From positions 61,729 to 125,728 of the forward strand of contig CAXXNX010000007.1 of the NCBI GenBank assembly GCA_963664285.2: a stretch of DNA of 64,000 nt, in the 5' to 3' direction. This document shows positions 8,277 to 17,820 of the stretch, in pieces. The notes below the pieces were generated by a model that was given only the letters and a program-made list of their open reading frames with translations, did no database searches and was not told the DNA's origin. This DNA is from JAJCYL01 sp963664285. Its GTDB lineage: Bacteria; Bacteroidota; Bacteroidia; Cytophagales; Cyclobacteriaceae. The translations under genes were made by a program, and so were the position numbers. Numbering within the stretch: the stretch's first letter is position 1; each line of letters opens with the position of its first letter.

Positions 8277-11200
8277 ATGAAAGCCAATTTGACATCTATT
8301 GCAATACTCTACATCATATGCCTAATACACAGTACTGGTAATAGTCAAAACAATAGTGTATTGTCTACCGGAGACTGGTATAAACTCGCCGTAGCACAAA
8401 ATGGCATTTTTAAGATAGATCGGGACTTCCTGGCAAGTATTGGTATTGATGTATCTTCAATTGATCCGAGAAACCTTGCTGTATTTGGATATGGCGGAGG
8501 TATGCTTCCCCAGCAAAATAGTGTTGAAAGACCCGTCGCTCTTCCCGAGAATTCGATTATGGTCATAGGAGAATCTGACGGAGAGTTTGATGAACAGGAT
8601 TATCTGCTTTTTTTCGGGCAATCTCCTGACAAAGTTGAATTTACCTGTGCAGGGGTAAGCGACTATAAAAACAATCTATATTCAGATTTTACGTACTATT
8701 TTCTAACCATAAAAAACCAACCTGGAGAAAGAGTCTTAACCATTCAAAACGAAGGTTCCGATCACCCAAAAATAAACCTATATGATGATTACTTCATATT
8801 TGAACAGGATTTAACCAATCTCATAGGGTCGGGCAGAGAGTGGTACGGTCAAATTTTTACGTCTAACCGGAATATTTTCGAAATTGAATTCCCAGTTTCC
8901 AATATCGCTAACAACTCACAGATTAAAATCACATCTGCGGTGATGGCCCAGTCTTTCGGATCTTCAAACTTTGAGTTGACGCTCAATAGGTTGTCCATTG
9001 GAAATCAATTAATGGGTGTTATACCAGATGCCGTTTATGGCATCAAAGGAGTTGACCGGGTAGACATTTTTACGATGAATTCTAATAATTTTCAGGGATT
9101 ATCCCAGGGTCTTAATTTGACCTTTACCTTTAATCCCGCTTTATCAGGTTCTTCAATAGGCTACCTCAATTATGCTGTGATTGAGGTAGAACGTGAACTG
9201 GAGATGGTAGACAATGTGCTTCAATTCCGGTCGAGGAGTAGCTTGACAAATGATTTCTCCACTTTCGAAATCAGCGGGTCCGATAGCGGGACATTTATTT
9301 GGGACATCACTGATCCCCAAAATGCACTCGTCCAGGAAATTGAATTAGTGGGTAATGTCATAAAATTCGGTGCTTCCACTTCAACTATTAAGGAGTTTAT
9401 CGCTTTCAAAGGAAGTGATTTTGAAGAACCACAGTTCATTGAACAAATCAGTAATCAAAATATAAGAGGAATCACTTCACCTGATGGTTTAATTGTTACA
9501 CATCCGGATTTCTTAAGTGAAGCAACCAGGCTAGCAGCGTTTCGGGCAACCAATGATGACTTGCAGGTTGACATAGTAACTACTGACGAAATTTATAACG
9601 AATTTTCCAGTGGCAGGCAGGATATCTCCGCAATCAGAGACTATTTAAAACATCTCTACGAAAAGGATAGTCGATTTAAATATGTGCTCCTATTGGGTGA
9701 CGCTTCCTATGACTATAAGGAGCGAACTATCGGTGAAAACACTAATTACGTTCCAATCTACGAAGCCCGAAATTCTCTTCACCCTATTTTTAGTTACAGT
9801 TCAGACGACTTTTACGGTTTTATGGACGATGATGAAGGATTTTGGGAAGAGAACGAATCAGGTGATCACTTCTTAGACATCGGGATAGGAAGACTTCCTG
9901 TCAAAAATACTCAAGAGGCCAGAAATGTTATAGATAAGTTAATTGACTATGCCAGCAATGATGAATCCTTGGGGAATTGGAGAAACGAAGTCTACTTCGT
10001 AGCAGATGATGGCGATTTCAACATACATCAAAGAGATGCTGATGCATTGGCGAGTTTCGTGGATAAACAGTTTTCATCTTTCAATCCCAATAAGATCTAC
10101 CTGGATGCATTTCCCCAGGTGCCAACTGCAAATGGTGGTCAAACGGCCACCAGTGTTACGCAGGCAATAAATGAGGCAGTTGACAAGGGGTCACTTATCT
10201 TCAACTTTACCGGACATGGTAATGAGAACCTCTGGTGTGAGGAGGAGATATTGAATCAGAATAATATCCGTGATTGGAGAAATCGCAACAGACTTCCATT
10301 GTTTGTAACTGCTACCTGTGAATTTGGGAAATATGATAATCCTGATATTGTTTCAGGAGGAGAACTACTTTTGCTCAATGATAATGGGGGAGCAATCGGA
10401 CTTCTCACTACATCCCGACCTGTATTTTCTAACACCAATTTTCTGCTCAACGAAGCCTTTTATAATAATGTTTTTAGAAAGGACGCAGATGGCCAGTTCC
10501 CAAGACTGGGTGATGTTATAAGAAATACCAAAAATGAAAGCTTAATAGGCCCAGTCAATCGCAATTTTGCCCTATTAGGAGATCCAATGATGAAATTGGC
10601 CTACCCTACCTACGAAATTGAAATAACCGAACTCAACGGTAAACAACTTACTATCGAAGGAGATACGATTAAAGCGCTCGGTCTCACCCAGTTCAAGGGT
10701 AGGGTGAATGATTTAAATGGCCAAAAGAGGAGCAAATTTTCAGGAATATTATCGGTTAAAGCATTTGACACACCCGGTGAATTTGTGACTCTCGGGAATG
10801 AAAGCAGCCCCACAACTTTCAAGCAACGAAACAGTCTCATTTTTCGTGGTGATGTGACTATCGAAAATGGTGAGTTTGATTTCGAATTTGTTGTCCCAAA
10901 AAACATAACCTACCTATTTCAAGAAGCAAAGGTTAGTCTCTACGCCAGATCCGATGATATGATCGATGCTAATGGGGCCAAAGTCAACCTCAAAATAGGT
11001 GGAAGTGATCCTAATGCTCCCAACGATAAAAACGGACCGGATTTAGAGCTATTTCTTAATGATGAATCTTTTGAATCCGGTGATAAAACCAGCGCTAACC
11101 CCCTTTTACTGGCAGCTACCTTCGATGAAAATGGCATTAACATTTCAGAAGCAGGCATTGGACAGAATATCACTTTGACCCTTGATGACGAAGGCTCAAT

Positions 11201-11678
11201 TAACCTGAACAACTTTTATTCTGCTGATTTGAATAGCTATCAATCCGGAACTATCAGGTATCCTCTCAGCACCCTGGAAGAGGGTAAACACACACTAACA
11301 TTGAAATTATTCGATACACATAACAATTCAACGACAAAATCTATTGAATTTTTTGTGAGCAGGGACGCTAAAACCGCCATCTCTAGCGTTATTAGTTATC
11401 CGAATCCAGTCAGGGAACGCACTACTTTCATAATTTCTCACGAGAGGATCGGAGAAAACCTGGAAGTAAGCCTTGAAATATACAACCTGAGTGGAGATTT
11501 GATGCAAACCATAAACACAGAGGTATTTGATAGCACCGGTACAATAGATCAAATAGAATGGGATAGGACAAATATGAATGGGGTTAGAGTTAGGGCAGGA
11601 ATTTATATCTCAAAGATCATTTTACAAACCACCGATGGTGCAGGCCTGGCCCACCATAAATTAATTGTTATTGACTAA
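8277..11678 (+). CDS. porU: Type IX secretion sortase PorU
   Basis: The start at 8277 gives a clean signal peptide (MKANLTSIAILYIICLIHSTGNSQ); an in-frame upstream ATG at 8208 lies in the palindrome and is unlikely. PorU is the gingipain-family (C25) protease on the cell surface that removes the C-terminal signal of type IX cargo and attaches it to lipopolysaccharide. The catalytic His is in NFTGHGNENLW (about residue 647) and the Cys in TATCEFGKYDNP (about 680). The C-terminus has SYPNPVRE...GIYISKI, a retained sorting-type domain as in known PorU. About 1133 residues, intact. The stop lies 16 bp before the porV ATG. Confidence 0.95.
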   Translation: MKANLTSIAILYIICLIHSTGNSQNNSVLSTGDWYKLAVAQNGIFKIDRDFLASIGIDVSSIDPRNLAVFGYGGGMLPQQNSVERPVALPENSIMVIGESDGEFDEQDYLLFFGQSPDKVEFTCAGVSDYKNNLYSDFTYYFLTIKNQPGERVLTIQNEGSDHPKINLYDDYFIFEQDLTNLIGSGREWYGQIFTSNRNIFEIEFPVSNIANNSQIKITSAVMAQSFGSSNFELTLNRLSIGNQLMGVIPDAVYGIKGVDRVDIFTMNSNNFQGLSQGLNLTFTFNPALSGSSIGYLNYAVIEVERELEMVDNVLQFRSRSSLTNDFSTFEISGSDSGTFIWDITDPQNALVQEIELVGNVIKFGASTSTIKEFIAFKGSDFEEPQFIEQISNQNIRGITSPDGLIVTHPDFLSEATRLAAFRATNDDLQVDIVTTDEIYNEFSSGRQDISAIRDYLKHLYEKDSRFKYVLLLGDASYDYKERTIGENTNYVPIYEARNSLHPIFSYSSDDFYGFMDDDEGFWEENESGDHFLDIGIGRLPVKNTQEARNVIDKLIDYASNDESLGNWRNEVYFVADDGDFNIHQRDADALASFVDKQFSSFNPNKIYLDAFPQVPTANGGQTATSVTQAINEAVDKGSLIFNFTGHGNENLWCEEEILNQNNIRDWRNRNRLPLFVTATCEFGKYDNPDIVSGGELLLLNDNGGAIGLLTTSRPVFSNTNFLLNEAFYNNVFRKDADGQFPRLGDVIRNTKNESLIGPVNRNFALLGDPMMKLAYPTYEIEITELNGKQLTIEGDTIKALGLTQFKGRVNDLNGQKRSKFSGILSVKAFDTPGEFVTLGNESSPTTFKQRNSLIFRGDVTIENGEFDFEFVVPKNITYLFQEAKVSLYARSDDMIDANGAKVNLKIGGSDPNAPNDKNGPDLELFLNDESFESGDKTSANPLLLAATFDENGINISEAGIGQNITLTLDDEGSINLNNFYSADLNSYQSGTIRYPLSTLEEGKHTLTLKLFDTHNNSTTKSIEFFVSRDAKTAISSVISYPNPVRERTTFIISHERIGENLEVSLEIYNLSGDLMQTINTEVFDSTGTIDQIEWDRTNMNGVRVRAGIYISKIILQTTDGAGLAHHKLIVID

Positions 11679-11694
11679 TTTTACGGACAATCTA

Positions 11695-12861
11695 ATGAAT
11701 ATGCTTAGAGTGAAGTTTGGTTTATTCGTACTGTGCACCTTGGGAATCGTATCTCTTTCCTCCGCACAGCGGACTAACATTTTAGCCGGACAAAACACTG
11801 ATCTTAACCCAATTACTACGGCGGTGCCATTTGTGAGTTTTGCTCCCGATGCCAGAGGCGCTGCATTGGGCGACGGTGGAGTAGCAACATCCCCGGACAT
11901 CAATTCAATCCATTGGAATAACGCAAAACTTGCTTTTATTGACAATGATTACGGGTTCTCTGTCTCCTACACTCCCTGGCTGGGCAAAATTGTTAATGAC
12001 ATGTTTGTTTCCTACTTATCCGGTTACAAACGAATTGATAAACTGCAAACTGTTGCTTTATCCTTAAGATACTTTGATCTCGGTGACATCAACCTGACCG
12101 ACGAATTTGGAAGCCCTTTAGGTAATTTCAATCCACGTGAATGGGCCATTGATGGGACTTATTCCAGAAAGTTAAGCAACAACCTAAGTATTGGGCTTAC
12201 CACCAGATTTATCAGGTCCAACTTATCCGGGCAATTTTCAGTATCCCAGGATGCTAAGGCCGGCACCAGTGTTGCCGTAGATTTAGGAGTTTATTATACT
12301 CAAGACATATTATTTTCTGGCAAAAATTCAACCATTTCTTTTGGTGGTCATATTTCAAACTTTGGATCTAAAGTAACCTATAGCAGTGCCAGTAACGAAA
12401 ATTTCATCCCAACGAACTTAAGGTTGGGCACAGCGCTTAAGACCAACATTGACCCTTACAATTCTTTCACTTTCGTACTGGATTTCAACAAATTGATGGT
12501 GCCTACACCTTCACCATCAGATAGCACTGGCCAGAGTCTTTTAAGTGGCGTATTCGGCTCCTTCGGTGATGCCCCGGGAGGATTCAGTGAGGAAATGAAA
12601 GAGATCAATATATCGACAGGTGTAGAATATTGGTATAAAGACCTCGCTGCATTCAGGGCCGGTTATTTCCATGAACACAAGGATAAAGGAAATCGTAAGT
12701 TTATCACCATAGGTCTTGGCTTCCGATACCAGGTATTTGGAGTCGACTTCGCTTATTTGATTCCGACAGAGCAAAATCATCCCCTTTCAGAAACGCTTAG
12801 ATTCACCCTGCTGTTCAACTTCCTGGGTAACAATGATCCGATCCCAAACAGTGGCGTTTAA
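11695..12861 (+). CDS. porV: Type IX secretion outer-membrane protein PorV
   Basis: PorV (LptO) is an outer-membrane barrel of the FadL type that carries type IX cargo from the translocon to PorU. The start at ATG 11695 (or 11701) gives a signal peptide ending VSLSSAQ. A TTG at 11665 overlapping porU would add ten residues and is less likely. The mature N-terminus NPITTAVPFVSFAPDARGAALGDGGVATSPD is the family hallmark, followed by barrel strands. About 388 residues, intact. Gene order porU-porV is conserved in Bacteroidota and implies translational coupling. Confidence 0.95.
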   Translation: MNMLRVKFGLFVLCTLGIVSLSSAQRTNILAGQNTDLNPITTAVPFVSFAPDARGAALGDGGVATSPDINSIHWNNAKLAFIDNDYGFSVSYTPWLGKIVNDMFVSYLSGYKRIDKLQTVALSLRYFDLGDINLTDEFGSPLGNFNPREWAIDGTYSRKLSNNLSIGLTTRFIRSNLSGQFSVSQDAKAGTSVAVDLGVYYTQDILFSGKNSTISFGGHISNFGSKVTYSSASNENFIPTNLRLGTALKTNIDPYNSFTFVLDFNKLMVPTPSPSDSTGQSLLSGVFGSFGDAPGGFSEEMKEINISTGVEYWYKDLAAFRAGYFHEHKDKGNRKFITIGLGFRYQVFGVDFAYLIPTEQNHPLSETLRFTLLFNFLGNNDPIPNSGV

Positions 12862-12930
12862 ACTATGTAGCTCTACAAGCAATTCAGTTGAGTTCTTAAA
12901 AGATAAATCCCAATAATCAAATAACCATCT

Positions 12931-14202
12931 ATGTTAGATCGTACCGTCGCTCCACCCTTTAAGCGCATTGAAGTGGTTGATGTAGTTGAAGCCGACCACG
13001 TACAACTTTCTTCCGGTCTACCAGTTTACTATATCAATGCCGGAAGCCAGGAAGTGCTAAAAATCGAACTGGTAACAAATGCAGGCTCCTGTTATGAAGA
13101 CAAAGCAGGTTCTTCCTTTTTTGTTGCTAAAATGCTAACTGAAGGAACCGACAAATACAGTTCAACGGAAATAGCAGAGACATTTGATTTTTATGGCGCT
13201 CAAATCGACACCAGCCCGGGACTGGACTTTTCAGGATTAAGTCTTTATATCCTGCGAAAACACCTCAGTAGTGTGTTACCCTTATTGACAGAACTTTTAA
13301 CCAATTCGAATTTCCCTGATGAAAAATTAGAATTACAGAAGTCGCTGAAGAGAGACAGTTTAAAAGTAAACCTGGAAAAAAATCAATTCCTCGCTTCCAG
13401 GAAAATACGTGAGGCCATTTTTGGTCCTAATCACTCCTATGGCAAAAGCCTTGAAATTAAAACAATCGATGAAGTAGTGCCTTCTGATCTGAAGGTTTTT
13501 TACAGGGAAAAGTTTTTCAATTCGCCGGTTCTGGTATTAAGTGGTAGGATCACAGAAAGTGATCTGAAGATCCTGGAAGACCATTTCCGTCTAATTCCTC
13601 ATATGAACCAGCCTACAAGTGATCCTGATACAGCCATAAAGTCAACAAAGGAAAAAATAATTGAAAAACCCCAAAGTCTGCAATCATCGATCAGAATGGG
13701 TAAACAAAGCCTAAACAAAAACCATCACGATTACATCAACTTGCTGGTGGCTAATGAAATACTGGGAGGGTATTTTGGCTCACGGCTGATGAAAAATATC
13801 CGTGAGGAGAAGGGTTTCACCTATGGTATCCACTCTAATATTATGAATCTGCGTCATGCATCAATTCAAGTGATCGGTACTGATGTTAAGAAAGAGAATA
13901 CTCAACAAACCCTGGATGAAATATCCAAAGAGATCAAACACTTACAATCGGAGCTAGTCCCTGATGATGAGCTTGAAACAGTGAAAAATTACATGCAGGG
14001 TTCTTTTCTATCTTCCATTACTACACCATTTTCACTAGCAGATAAGTTCAAAGGGGTCCATTTTCACGGACTGGATTACTCTTTTTATAACCAGTATCTT
14101 AAGACCATCCGTAATATCACGCCGAAGACCATACTAAGAGTTGCAAACGAGCAGTTCAAAATGGAAGATTATTCTACGGTAGTCGTTGGTGGGTTGAACT
14201 GA
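12931..14202 (+). CDS. M16 peptidase-like protein lacking the HxxEH zinc site
   Basis: A 423-residue protein with the two-lobe M16B layout. The C-terminal lobe keeps the substrate-contact block RLMKNIREEKGFTYGIHSN. Where active members have HxxEH, this protein has AGSSFFVAKML (near residues 58-68), so the zinc ligands and the catalytic Glu are missing. Known M16 systems often pair an active and an inactive subunit; no active partner is present in the neighbourhood. There is no obvious signal peptide. It lies 69 bp after porV on the same strand. Confidence 0.85.
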   Translation: MLDRTVAPPFKRIEVVDVVEADHVQLSSGLPVYYINAGSQEVLKIELVTNAGSCYEDKAGSSFFVAKMLTEGTDKYSSTEIAETFDFYGAQIDTSPGLDFSGLSLYILRKHLSSVLPLLTELLTNSNFPDEKLELQKSLKRDSLKVNLEKNQFLASRKIREAIFGPNHSYGKSLEIKTIDEVVPSDLKVFYREKFFNSPVLVLSGRITESDLKILEDHFRLIPHMNQPTSDPDTAIKSTKEKIIEKPQSLQSSIRMGKQSLNKNHHDYINLLVANEILGGYFGSRLMKNIREEKGFTYGIHSNIMNLRHASIQVIGTDVKKENTQQTLDEISKEIKHLQSELVPDDELETVKNYMQGSFLSSITTPFSLADKFKGVHFHGLDYSFYNQYLKTIRNITPKTILRVANEQFKMEDYSTVVVGGLN

Positions 14203-14262
14203 TTTCTATTACTCAAAATTTGTAACTTCGCACCCACACACAACTCACACCCAAATCCAATT

Positions 14263-14339
14263 CGGGATGTAGCGCAGTCCGGTAGCGTGCTTCGTTCGGG
14301 ACGAAGAGGTCGCTGGTTCGAATCCAGTCATCCCGACCA
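14263..14339 (+). tRNA. tRNA-Pro (anticodon CGG)
   Basis: A 77-nt cloverleaf with the CCA end encoded. The acceptor arms CGGGATG / CATCCCG pair fully, the D-arm has GCGCAG...GGTAGCG, and the anticodon arm CTTCG-TTCGGGA-CGAAG gives anticodon CGG. The T-arm contains GGTTCGAATCC. It aligns position by position with the general bacterial tRNA-Pro pattern. It stands alone, 60 bp downstream of the M16-like gene. Confidence 0.96.
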
Positions 14340-14584
14340 TCGATGGACTTCTTGATCGAAATCAATGAGTTTTATACTTCGGAACAGTAAAGAGAGGCTC
14401 AAATTGCAGAGAAATGGAAAAGAAGAGTCAAGTGAGGGGAGATTGGACCTATGATAGGCCACCAGACCAGAACGAAGCTACAGCCTCACCTTCATCATTT
14501 TTAAAATTTTGGTAAAAAGTAAACCAGGAAAACTTCTCTGATATCTGTTCTCATTCCAACGTATCAATTGAATGACGACCGAGG

Positions 14585-15979
14585 TCAGTCCGCAACTACA
14601 ATTGTAAAGTTCCACCTTTGCTTGCCGCTGTTTATGTGAAATATGTAAGTATTGGGAACAAGATCAGCCACATCTATAAGAAAGAATGTGGGGTTGGTGA
14701 CACTGGGTAAATCACCTCTCTTTAGCATCTTTCCGCTAAGATCATTTATGGTAAAATATGCGCCAAGCTTCAGGTGAGATGGCGATTTTAGGGTTATGAT
14801 ATTTGTTCTGACAGGATTTGGATAAAGTTGCCAGTCGGAACTTTGCCTCTCATCCATAAAAACGATGATTATGTTGGAGTATTCAAATTAACCATCAAAA
14901 TCTACCTGCCTTAGTTTGTAGTAATTCTGTAAGGGAGAGGGATTGCTGTCAAAATATTCATAAAGATAATTTCCTGGCTATTCCCCTGACCCTGAACTTC
15001 ATCAATTTTGGCAAAATTGAGTCCGTCAGACTATTTTTCTATTTCAAACCTGTCATTATTAATTTCGGTTGCAGTAGACCATTTTAACAAAACACCACCA
15101 TCTATGGAGGACCCTGCGAAAGAAATTAATTCGACCGGGAGAGCCTCATTAGCGCTTGTCCCGCATTGAAGCCACTTCACCGCCAATGTCATAATCAGTC
15201 CCGTCAGCTAATTGCATAAGACACGCCAGTACAACATCCCAACTATCCGGCCCACATCCAGCAATATCATACGTGGGTGGCGTCATACTAGAATCCCCAC
15301 ATCCTCCCGGGGCACCAAACTGCTGGCTTGTTATTGTAGCAGGTCCGCCACTTGCTCCATTGCCATTATTGTCTGACAAAGTAATGGTACCAGAGACAAG
15401 AAAAGTTCCTCCTCCTTCTAAAACGGCGCCATGGAACAGGACGTCTCCAGTAACACTTATTGTTTCTTGATTATCTATAGTGCCATCAACATGCAGATTT
15501 CCCCCTGTAACGGTTATGGTTCCTGTACTCGTATTGGTTAGCTTTCCTCCTCCTTCGTTTTGTCCGACATTGCTGATTTTTGTAACATTGATAGTACCTG
15601 AATTGACGATAAATGGGCCTGTGCCCACTAGACCATCCCCTTTAGCTTTTAAATCTGAAACATTTTGGAGAGTACCACTGTTGGTGAGGGTCGCCGAATT
15701 ATTACCATTAGACCCAATATCTAATTTAAATGCACCCCCGTCAAGGGTTGTACCTGAAGCTATGGTGAGTGAGCCGTTAAGGGTTAAGTCGCCGAGATTA
15801 TTAGTTACGGTGCAAGAACAATCAATGGTGATATCGTCCGAATTTGTAGCTGCCGGCACCCCATCCGGATTCCAGTTATTTGCCGTATTCCAGTTCAGGT
15901 CCCCACCACCTCCATCCCATGTAATCTGGGCAAGGTCTGAAATGATGAAAACAAGATTATAATAATGTAAAGTGAAAAT
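14585..15979 (-). pseudogene. Decayed type IX secreted cargo protein
   Basis: Fragments of one secreted protein can be chained on the minus strand. A signal-like segment ends DLAQ, then comes TWDGGGGDLNWNTANNW, then a Gly/Thr/Asn-rich beta-helical repeat region (15149-15859). After a frame change near 15160 comes LPVELISFAGS...KWSTATEINNDRFEIEK, a TAG stop, SDGLNFAKIDEVQGQGNS, a frameshift, NYYKLRQVDFDG, a TAA stop, and the C-terminal sorting module WQLYPNPV (14585-14857). This order is the standard tail of type IX cargo. No ATG is found at the start. At least two frameshifts and two nonsense codons show real decay. Confidence 0.85.
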
Positions 15980-16444
15980 TTATATCTGAAGATTGGTGAA
16001 GTATTTAATGGCGTTCCTATATAAACTATATGATATAAATTATTAATTGCCTTTAGTAAACTTGAATCTACGATAATGGGTAATAATAAATAGTCTGGAA
16101 GTCGATTGCAAATATAGTTATATTATAATATTATGAAGAATATATATAATATTATAATGTTATTTTATTACTAAAAGCCCGCCTTTAAAGGCTGAATGAA
16201 TTTCCTTCGCTTTCATTTTCAGTAATTTAAAATTTCAAACCTTATACTTGCTGTCTTAATTTTGGGGAATTATACACCACCATTGGTAGCCTGGTAGCTC
16301 CGTAAGATAGATCATTATTCGGGCATTAGTCAAATGTGGTTGTCAATTTATCCGATGCAAGTGCATAACTTGCAGAGCTGACATATATGCTTTAGATCTC
16401 GATTAACAGATTAAGATCATGCCGGATTTGTCATTGGACTTTGT

Positions 16445-16571
16445 AGCGAGCAGTCTAAGTTGCTGTGAGACAGGTACTCGCACAGGATTTCGACGTGGAG
16501 GCATAGTATCATTATGGTGAGCATCGAAATTCGAGCAAGTGCCTGAATTGCTGTAAATTAGACTGCGCAGT
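16445..16571. repeat. Long imperfect inverted repeat in a gene-free stretch
   Basis: The outer arms GCAGTCTAA (16450-16458) and TTAGACTGC (16558-16566) are perfect. The inner arms at 16471-16495 and 16522-16545 (CAGGTACTCGCAC... against ...AAGTGCCTG) pair with a few mismatches, leaving a loop of about 26 nt. The structure would be a hairpin of about 120 nt. The rest of the 705-base gap between the pseudogene and the IS1595 (15980-16684) is AT-rich near 16130 and otherwise shows nothing I can assign. Confidence 0.6.
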
Positions 16572-16684
16572 AAATTTCTAATGACAATTCCGGGATTATT
16601 TATTTGAGAGACAAAGAGGAAGTAAAGTTGATAACACTTCGATCGGTAAAGGGTGGAGTGTTTATACGAGGCATTACAAATTAA

Positions 16685-17756
16685 GGCTAAGTTCTAAATA
16701 ACACAGCAATTATTATTATCTTCGCTATATGATATCAAGTCAAGAGATCAAAAATTTATTTGCACAATTGCCGATAAGTTCCCAAACCGAATTGTTGGAT
16801 GAGTTGCTCCAGGAGCAGGAATTACAAGGCAAAGTATTGATTGCCGCTCAACAACAAATAGCAGAGAAAAGAAAGAAGAAACCCTGTCCAAATTGCACAA
16901 GCGAGAAGGTATATAAGAGGGGCAGACAAAAAGGTGTGCAGATGTATCAGTGCAATGAATGTAAAAGATGGTACAGTGAAACAACAGGGACACCTTTGTA
17001 TGACATCAAGCTTAAATCAAAATGGCAATCTTATCTGCGCTGCATGGAGCAGGGTATGCCGATAAAAAAGATAGCAAAACAAATCGGAATAAGCATCCAG
17101 ACAAGCTTCGACTGGCGGCATAAGATATTGAGTTCACTAAATGAGTTTGTTCCCGAACAGTTATCCTCGGAAGTAGAATGTGATGAATTGGAACTGGCAC
17201 TTAACAACAAGGGCAGTCGAAATTTAGATAGGGCAGCAAGAAAGAGGGGAAACGATTTCATACGGAATATGGGAAAGGAAGAGGTCACAGTTGTCCAGGT
17301 AGTAACAGCGGTTGAACGCAAGGGGGAGAAGTACCTTAAAGCTGTTGCATCAAAACGGCTGAGCAAAGAAGAAATTTCAAAGGCATTGGATGGGAAGTTG
17401 GCCTACGGTGCAACCTTGATTACAGATAAGCACCCTTCTTATAAGGCTTTTGCCAAAGACAACTCCTCCATAAAGCACAAAGCGCTATTGGCCAAAGATC
17501 ATGTGGATAGAGATGATAAAACAATCCATCTGCAAAAAGTAAACAATGTTCACACTCAACTTAGGACATTCTTACGCCCATTCAATGGTGTCAGTTCCAA
17601 ATATTTGCAAAACTACCTGAATTGGTATGCTTATGCTGACCGAATAAGAGAGTAAAACAACTTTGAAACAATGGTTTCTGACTATGCTATTAACGGATCA
17701 AGCCTATCATCTGTATGAGCTATTTAAACAAATGCTGTTATAATTAGAACTTAGCT
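16685..17756 (+). mobile_element. IS1595-family insertion sequence (second type)
   Basis: The terminal inverted repeats are GGCTAAGTTCTAA on the left and the complement of AGCTAAGTTCTAA on the right. Flanking 8-mers CAAATTAA (16677-16684) and CTAATTAA (17757-17764) differ at one base, so they look like an aged target duplication. It differs in sequence from the IS1595 at the window start. Confidence 0.75.
16729..17655 (+). CDS. IS1595-family transposase
   Basis: A 308-residue protein. A leader of about 50 residues precedes a CPNC...CNEC zinc ribbon (residues about 53-77), a recognition helix region (IKKIAKQIGISIQTSFDWRHK) and the catalytic core with SEVECDELEL (first Asp), TLITDKHPSY (second Asp) and a C-terminal NYLNWYAYADR block. 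The frame is open and of normal length. It shares only the general architecture with the other IS1595 enzyme in this window. Confidence 0.88.
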   Translation: MISSQEIKNLFAQLPISSQTELLDELLQEQELQGKVLIAAQQQIAEKRKKKPCPNCTSEKVYKRGRQKGVQMYQCNECKRWYSETTGTPLYDIKLKSKWQSYLRCMEQGMPIKKIAKQIGISIQTSFDWRHKILSSLNEFVPEQLSSEVECDELELALNNKGSRNLDRAARKRGNDFIRNMGKEEVTVVQVVTAVERKGEKYLKAVASKRLSKEEISKALDGKLAYGATLITDKHPSYKAFAKDNSSIKHKALLAKDHVDRDDKTIHLQKVNNVHTQLRTFLRPFNGVSSKYLQNYLNWYAYADRIRE

Positions 17757-17820
17757 CTAATTAATTAATACCTTCTCTCTTTTAATTAATACCTAATCAA
17801 CTTATTAATTTTTCTGTTTT

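Noticed and set aside
15480..15962. A 160-residue open frame on the plus strand
   Set aside because: Antisense shadow of the type IX cargo pseudogene; its Pro/Val-rich composition comes from the Gly/Thr/Asn-rich sequence on the other strand.
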